This document shows, one piece after another, positions 60,234 through 64,000 of a stretch of 64,000 bases of DNA. The notes under the pieces are model-generated. The model was given only the letters and a program-made list of their open reading frames with translations. It did not search any database and was not told where the DNA came from. The position numbers were made by a program, and so were the translations under genes. The stretch is from a bacterium. Its GTDB lineage: Bacteria; Joyebacterota; Joyebacteria; Joyebacterales; Joyebacteraceae. The stretch is taken from positions 1-64,000 of the forward strand of contig JAPEKQ010000005.1 in assembly GCA_029990205.1 (NCBI GenBank), in the 5' to 3' direction. How positions within the stretch are numbered: position 1 is the first letter of the stretch; each line of letters opens with the position of its first letter.

Positions 60234-60860
60234 CTAGCCGGCGTCGCCCTCATCCACCCGCGCGCCGCCGGGACCACTGTCACCCGAGGGTCGCGGGTCG
60301 GCGCGGAGCCCGAGCGTCCTCCGGACATCCGTCCACCACGCCCGGGACTGGGCGCTTGCGAACTGGATCCCGAAGGTTGCGCGGCCGACGACCCGAACCG
60401 TGAAAGCGCCGCCGCCACCGTTCGCCGCCGGAAGATACTCGGAGTCGAAGAGTCCGAGATCATTCACCGAGTCGAGGTGAACCATGATGCGCATGTGTTC
60501 CCTGCGACCGGTGGTATCGAGAACGTAGAATGCGTTGCGCGTCAGCCGGATGTCGGCCTTGAACGTTCTCTTGTCACCCTCGACCTTCGCCTGGACGCCG
60601 CGCTCCTCGCGGATGACGCCCTCGATCAGCCCGGTCTTCTCCCAGAGCTTCCGCACGCCCTCCGTCTTCCGACGGCGGGCGATCGCCGTGATCGCGGCGA
60701 TGATCGGCGCAACGATGTAGCCGATGGACCCGCCGACGCGGCCGAGGTGCCGGAGATTGACGTTCTCTGTGATGGCATCCCAGTTGTGATAGACCAGATA
60801 GCCCACCACGATGAGACCAAGCGCTACGTACATCCATCGCTCGTCGCGTTCCTGTGCCAT
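60234..60860 (-). CDS. Membrane protein with PH-like domain, unknown
   Basis: Protein of 208 aa. A first helix (about 9-29, MYVALGLIVVGYLVYHNW) and a second hydrophobic stretch (about 45-62, GYIVAPIIAAITAI) place it in the inner membrane. The rest is soluble: VQAKVEGDKRTFKADIRLTR, REHMRIMVHLDSVNDLGLF and VVGRATFGIQFASAQSRAWW, a beta-rich pattern like bacterial PH/GRAM-type domains. The C-terminal 20 residues are a disordered Gly/Asp/Pro-rich tail. ATG 60860 has GGAGG 6 nt upstream. It lies 46 nt after trpS and is probably co-transcribed; no function is assigned. Confidence 0.8.
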   Translation of the reverse strand: MAQERDERWMYVALGLIVVGYLVYHNWDAITENVNLRHLGRVGGSIGYIVAPIIAAITAIARRRKTEGVRKLWEKTGLIEGVIREERGVQAKVEGDKRTFKADIRLTRNAFYVLDTTGRREHMRIMVHLDSVNDLGLFDSEYLPAANGGGGAFTVRVVGRATFGIQFASAQSRAWWTDVRRTLGLRADPRPSGDSGPGGARVDEGDAG

Positions 60861-60906
60861 GACCCGCCTCCAGCGGTCTGTCCAGTGCCGGTGACGTCCC
60901 CACCCG

Positions 60907-61896
60907 CTACCGCTCGCGCGGGGCCAGCCCCATCCGCTCGCGCACCTCGCCCATCGTCTCGCGCGCGATGGCACGCGCGCGGTCGGCGCCGTCGGCGAGC
61001 ACCTCCATGATGTGATCCGGCTCCGCCAGGTACTCCTCGCGCTTCTCACGGAGCGGCGCGATCATCTCGATCATCCGCTCCAGAAGGATGCGCTTGCACT
61101 CGACACAGCCAATGCCCGCGGTGCGACAGCCCTCCGCGCAACGACTCTGTTCCTCTTCCGTGGAGAAGATCTTGTGGTAGCTGAAGATGTTGCAGATGTC
61201 GGGATCGCCCGGGTCGTCGCGACGCTTGCGGGCCGGATCGGTCTTCGCCGTCGCTATCTTCTTCCTGAGCTCCTCATCGGTGTCATCGAGGTAGATGCAG
61301 TTGTCGAGGCTCTTGCTCATCTTGAACTCGCCGTCGAGCCCGAGAAGCTTCGCTCCCTTGCCGAGCACCTCGGCGGGCTCGGGGAACGTATCCCCGAACG
61401 TCGTATTGAACTTCCGCGCGATCTCGCGCGTGAACTCGAGGTGCGGGATCTGGTCCTCGCCGACCGGCACGATCTCAGACTTGTAGAGAAGGATGTCGGC
61501 GGCCATGAGCACCGGATAGTCGAAGAGCCCCATGCTGACCTGCCCCGGGGTCTGCCTGACCTTGTCCTTGAACGTCGGGATGCGCGAAAGGCGCCCCATC
61601 GGCGTGAGACAGTTGAGGACCCAGGCGAGTTCCGTGTGCTCGGGAACGTGTGACTGCACCATGAGGATGCTCTTCTCCGGATCCACGCCGGCGGCCAGGT
61701 ACGCGGCCGCCGCGTCGAGCACGCGCATCGGCATCCTCCCCGGCTCATACGGCACGGTAATGGCGTGGTAGTCGACGATCCCGAAGATGGGCGCGTACTG
61801 GTCCTGAAGCCCGATCCACTGTTTGATCGCCCCGAGGTAGTTGCCGATGTGGAGCCGTCCGCTCGGCTGGATGCCGCTGAAGAAGTGCTTCCTCAT
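60907..61896 (-). CDS. trpS: Tryptophan-tRNA ligase with probable [4Fe-4S] site
   Basis: Class Ic aminoacyl-tRNA synthetase of 329 aa that charges tRNA-Trp. HIGN (16-19) and KMSKS (192-196) are intact. Before the C-terminal domain, Cys235, Cys257, Cys264 and Cys267 form C-x21-C-x6-C-x2-C, close to the C-x22-C-x6-C-x2-C motif that ligates a [4Fe-4S] cluster in Thermotoga maritima TrpRS; an extra Cys253 is present. ATG 61896 follows GGGAG. A promoter candidate is at 61972-62001, overlapping the 3' end of the upstream gene. It leads an operon with the PH-like protein and probably the phosphohexomutase. Confidence 0.96.
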   Translation of the reverse strand: MRKHFFSGIQPSGRLHIGNYLGAIKQWIGLQDQYAPIFGIVDYHAITVPYEPGRMPMRVLDAAAAYLAAGVDPEKSILMVQSHVPEHTELAWVLNCLTPMGRLSRIPTFKDKVRQTPGQVSMGLFDYPVLMAADILLYKSEIVPVGEDQIPHLEFTREIARKFNTTFGDTFPEPAEVLGKGAKLLGLDGEFKMSKSLDNCIYLDDTDEELRKKIATAKTDPARKRRDDPGDPDICNIFSYHKIFSTEEEQSRCAEGCRTAGIGCVECKRILLERMIEMIAPLREKREEYLAEPDHIMEVLADGADRARAIARETMGEVRERMGLAPRER

Positions 61897-61971
61897 GGTG
61901 TCTCCCTGGTGTGATAGCCCGGTGTCCGCGCGAAACGGGACCGCCCCGCAGGGCGCGCGGTGTCAATCTCC

Positions 61972-62001
61972 ATCGTAGCACGCCCCCGACGAACGCTTCA
62001 A
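61972..62001 (-). promoter_or_regulatory. Candidate promoter of trpS operon
   Basis: Minus strand: TTGAAG (61996-62001), 18 nt, TACGAT (61972-61977). Leader about 70 nt. Confidence 0.5.
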
Positions 62002-64000
62002 TGCGCTCCGAGCCCGACGAGCCTTCTCCTGGCCTCATCGGAGACCGGATTCACCTCAAGCGCCGCCTCGTAGGCCGAAACCGCCAGTTCGCGCTCGCCA
62101 CGCGCCTCGCTGTAGCGTCCGACGGCGATGTGATACCGCTCGAGCCACGAGTCGTCGGGCGCCTCGTCGAGAAGGGCAGGACAGCGGTCAAGGTGCGCGA
62201 GCGCCTCAGGCAGCCTGCCGAGTTCGACCAGCGCTATGGCCAGCTCCACGTGACCGCGCGGTTCATCGGGACTGAGCGTCGCGTGACGCTCGAGGAGCTC
62301 CACGGCTGCCCGGTGGTCACCCGTCTGCCCCGACAGCACACCGGCCGCGAAGACGTAGTCGGCGTTCTCCGTGTCGCGCTCGATCGCCTTCACGAGCGCG
62401 GCCAGTCCTTCCTCCGGACGTCCGACCCTGACGAGCGCCTCGCCATACCTCGCGTGGTAGAGCCCGCTCCCGGGAACGAGTGCTACGGCTGCGCCGAACT
62501 GATCGACCGCCTCCGCCCAGAGATTGTCTCCCGCGGCGCGCCTTCCGAGTTCGAAGTGAACGCGCGCCTGGTCGGCGCTCTCGACGCGCGGCACGATATT
62601 GCCCGCGTCGATCGTCACGCTCAGCGGCTCCAGGTCCGTCCGGAACTCGAACGCCTGCTGGGCTGAGTTCACGGCAACCCACTCGTCGTACACCCAACCG
62701 CCAAGATCCACGGTCAGCGGCAGCGGTGTCCGGAACGGCTCGACCAGCTGGCGGACGGTCCCCCGGACGATGTATCCGCCGCGAGTGTGAACCGTCTCGT
62801 ACTCCAGCGCGTATACGGGAAGATCGCCTCTCGATACCCATTCATAGAGGAGCCAGTTCACATCCGATCCGGCTGCGACGGTCAACGCCGCGGCGAAGGA
62901 TCTGAGGCCGGGGGTGCTCGGCCCGGCTTCATCGGCGAGCGCCGCCACGAATTCGCAGAAGCTGTCGGGACCGATGAGCGCCGCCGCAATACCCATCAGC
63001 GCGCCGCCCCGGCCGAGCGAGATCCGCTCGTCGCGCGATGCGTCCGGTCCAAGACAGAGCGCGAGCGGGGCCGCGCCACCGGAGTCGGTCACGGCCCGAA
63101 GGTACTCGCCGCGTCTGAGAGACCGCCGCCTCGACGCGTCCTCCTCCCCGCGCACGCTCTCCAGCCACTGGATCTCCATGTACGCCGCGAGACCGTCGGC
63201 GAGAAGCGGTCCCACGTCATGCGCATGCCGCCACCAGACTCTGGCGAGCTCGAGCAGATACAGATCCGGATCCGGCGGCCGCTGACATGCGGCGTCGCCG
63301 AGATCGGCCTCCACGATGATGAGACCGGGACCCGAGACCGCCGGCACGCCGAGCGTCCCGTGCGGAACGGTCACGATGTGAAGCCACGCCAGCGGATAGG
63401 GACCGAAACACGATTCAAGGAAGCGGAGTGGCTGCTTCATCCCGAGGTCGAGCGGTCGGAGCGTCGGTGTCGAGTCCGGGGATGCATCATCGCGACCGGT
63501 GAAGCGATGCGTGCCGATGAAGAGTTCGCCAAGGATGTTCCACGAGCCGCTCACGTGTCCGACGACGACCGATGCGCGCTCGATGTCCGGCGACTCCCAG
63601 ACGTCGCCAAAGGAGCAGGGACCGGGCCTCGACGCGGGAGGCGTCGCCATCCCGGCGAGCGCCCCGCTGAACACTGTTGCGTACGCGCCCGGGTGTCTCA
63701 CGACGGCGCGGACGAACGAGCGGTCCCCCTCGCGCGGAGACGGATACCAGCAGTCGCTGCCGAGGAGGATCATGAGACCTTCGTCTGCCGTGTTCACTCC
63801 GTATGCCGGGTGCACGATCCCCTCGTAGGTGATAGTGAGGTCCGTCGGGGCGGCCGCCCCGCGACCGCCAAGCGGGACGGTCAGCGCGCGACCGGAGCGC
63901 TCGAACGCGAGGTCCCCCCCGTCGGCGTCTTTGAGCGACAGCACCGTCAGCCCCTCATTGAGAAGGAGTTCGGCGCGCCCGCTGACGACATCGAACCGCA
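61998..64000 (-). CDS. M1-aminopeptidase-like protein with degenerate zinc site and TPR tail, partial
   Basis: The gene is open at the right window edge, so its N-terminus is missing; 667 residues are visible. The first part has the beta-saddle pattern of M1 aminopeptidases (FDVVSGRAELLLNEG, LTVLSLKDADGGDLAFERSG) and a helical domain where the expected HExxH and downstream NE sites read LLELARVWWRH and LLADGLAAYMEI. His and Glu ligands are absent, so it is probably a non-catalytic M1 homologue. The C-terminal 190 residues contain about five TPR units (ARVHFELGRRAAGDNLWAEA, HVELAIALVELGRLPEAL). The upstream neighbour is unknown. Confidence 0.85.
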   Translation of the reverse strand, partial: RFDVVSGRAELLLNEGLTVLSLKDADGGDLAFERSGRALTVPLGGRGAAAPTDLTITYEGIVHPAYGVNTADEGLMILLGSDCWYPSPREGDRSFVRAVVRHPGAYATVFSGALAGMATPPASRPGPCSFGDVWESPDIERASVVVGHVSGSWNILGELFIGTHRFTGRDDASPDSTPTLRPLDLGMKQPLRFLESCFGPYPLAWLHIVTVPHGTLGVPAVSGPGLIIVEADLGDAACQRPPDPDLYLLELARVWWRHAHDVGPLLADGLAAYMEIQWLESVRGEEDASRRRSLRRGEYLRAVTDSGGAAPLALCLGPDASRDERISLGRGGALMGIAAALIGPDSFCEFVAALADEAGPSTPGLRSFAAALTVAAGSDVNWLLYEWVSRGDLPVYALEYETVHTRGGYIVRGTVRQLVEPFRTPLPLTVDLGGWVYDEWVAVNSAQQAFEFRTDLEPLSVTIDAGNIVPRVESADQARVHFELGRRAAGDNLWAEAVDQFGAAVALVPGSGLYHARYGEALVRVGRPEEGLAALVKAIERDTENADYVFAAGVLSGQTGDHRAAVELLERHATLSPDEPRGHVELAIALVELGRLPEALAHLDRCPALLDEAPDDSWLERYHIAVGRYSEARGERELAVSAYEAALEVNPVSDEARRRLVGLGAH

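Noticed and set aside
60144-61010. Plus-strand frame translating the 18-nt repeat as a hexapeptide repeat
   Set aside because: It is antisense to the PH-like gene and upstream region; the repeat is divisible by 3 by chance and no ribosome site or family match supports coding.
1-64000. tRNA, rRNA, CRISPR, transposase or phage genes
   Set aside because: No cloverleaf-like sequence, direct-repeat/spacer array, transposase DDE motif or integrase was recognised by reading; a tRNAscan or ISfinder search could still find divergent ones.

Overview
The window is GC-rich, densely coding bacterial DNA with no rRNA, tRNA, CRISPR array, insertion sequence or phage gene that I could recognise. The cell looks Gram-negative: there is a LolA-like protein, lipoproteins, a flippase plus glycosyltransferases, and many large exported proteins. 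Four exported proteins (ending at 20608, 22868, 39034 and 45945) finish in the same roughly 90-residue FlgD/Por-secretion-like C-terminal module ending in K-[LM]-V-x-[LI]-[KR]. With the [NiFe] hydrogenase, the NfnAB-like flavoprotein and a probable [4Fe-4S] TrpRS, this suggests an anaerobic or facultative member of the FCB-affiliated candidate phyla (Eisenbacteria/Latescibacteria/Krumholzibacteria type). That placement is inference.

Layout. 1-3157 (minus): methyltransferase, M24 peptidase and a FAD-linked oxidase that is cut by the window edge and carries a frameshift. 3219-6323 (minus): [NiFe] hydrogenase small subunit, large subunit, a strong terminator hairpin, then the maturation protease. 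6717-13326 (plus), divergent from the hydrogenase: receiver-kinase hybrid, five-cysteine small protein, two unusual stand-alone receivers, a fused NfnA-NfnB flavoprotein and a membrane Cache-type histidine kinase. I read 3219-13326 as one redox/H2 metabolism and signalling locus. 13408-17005: flippase and glycosyltransferase, divergent from an EamA transporter. 17052-20441: Ser/Thr kinase with TPRs. 20608-26509: two surface proteins, one a papain-type protease with beta-helices. 26872-29132: FAD reductase and EamA transporter. 29151-34643: asymmetric heterodimeric ABC exporter plus an FHA-GAF-PP2C phosphatase. 34850-40809: exported proteins, FG-GAP protein, LolA-like protein and two metallopeptidases. 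41020-42957: M50-CBS protease and TetR. 43318-51677: PKD lipoprotein, M14 carboxypeptidase, geranylgeranyl-reductase-like enzyme and phosphoesterase-CBM9. 52271-54559: zinc-ribbon protein, adenosine-specific kinase and glycosyltransferase. 54561-58567 (minus): ECF sigma, anti-sigma and three envelope proteins. 58710-64000 (minus): phosphohexomutase, PH-like membrane protein, TrpRS and an M1-like protein that has lost its zinc site, with TPRs.

Regulation is unusually readable. Most transcription units have a TTGnnn / 17-18 nt / TAnnnT promoter. Genes for surface proteins have near-consensus promoters followed by leaders with good Shine-Dalgarno sites. Five genes (starts 16019, 16148, 26872, 41020, 53417) lack a Shine-Dalgarno site and have the -10 box only 7-10 nt before ATG, which predicts leaderless mRNAs. 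All promoter, terminator and start calls are from reading by eye; no alignment or database search was run.
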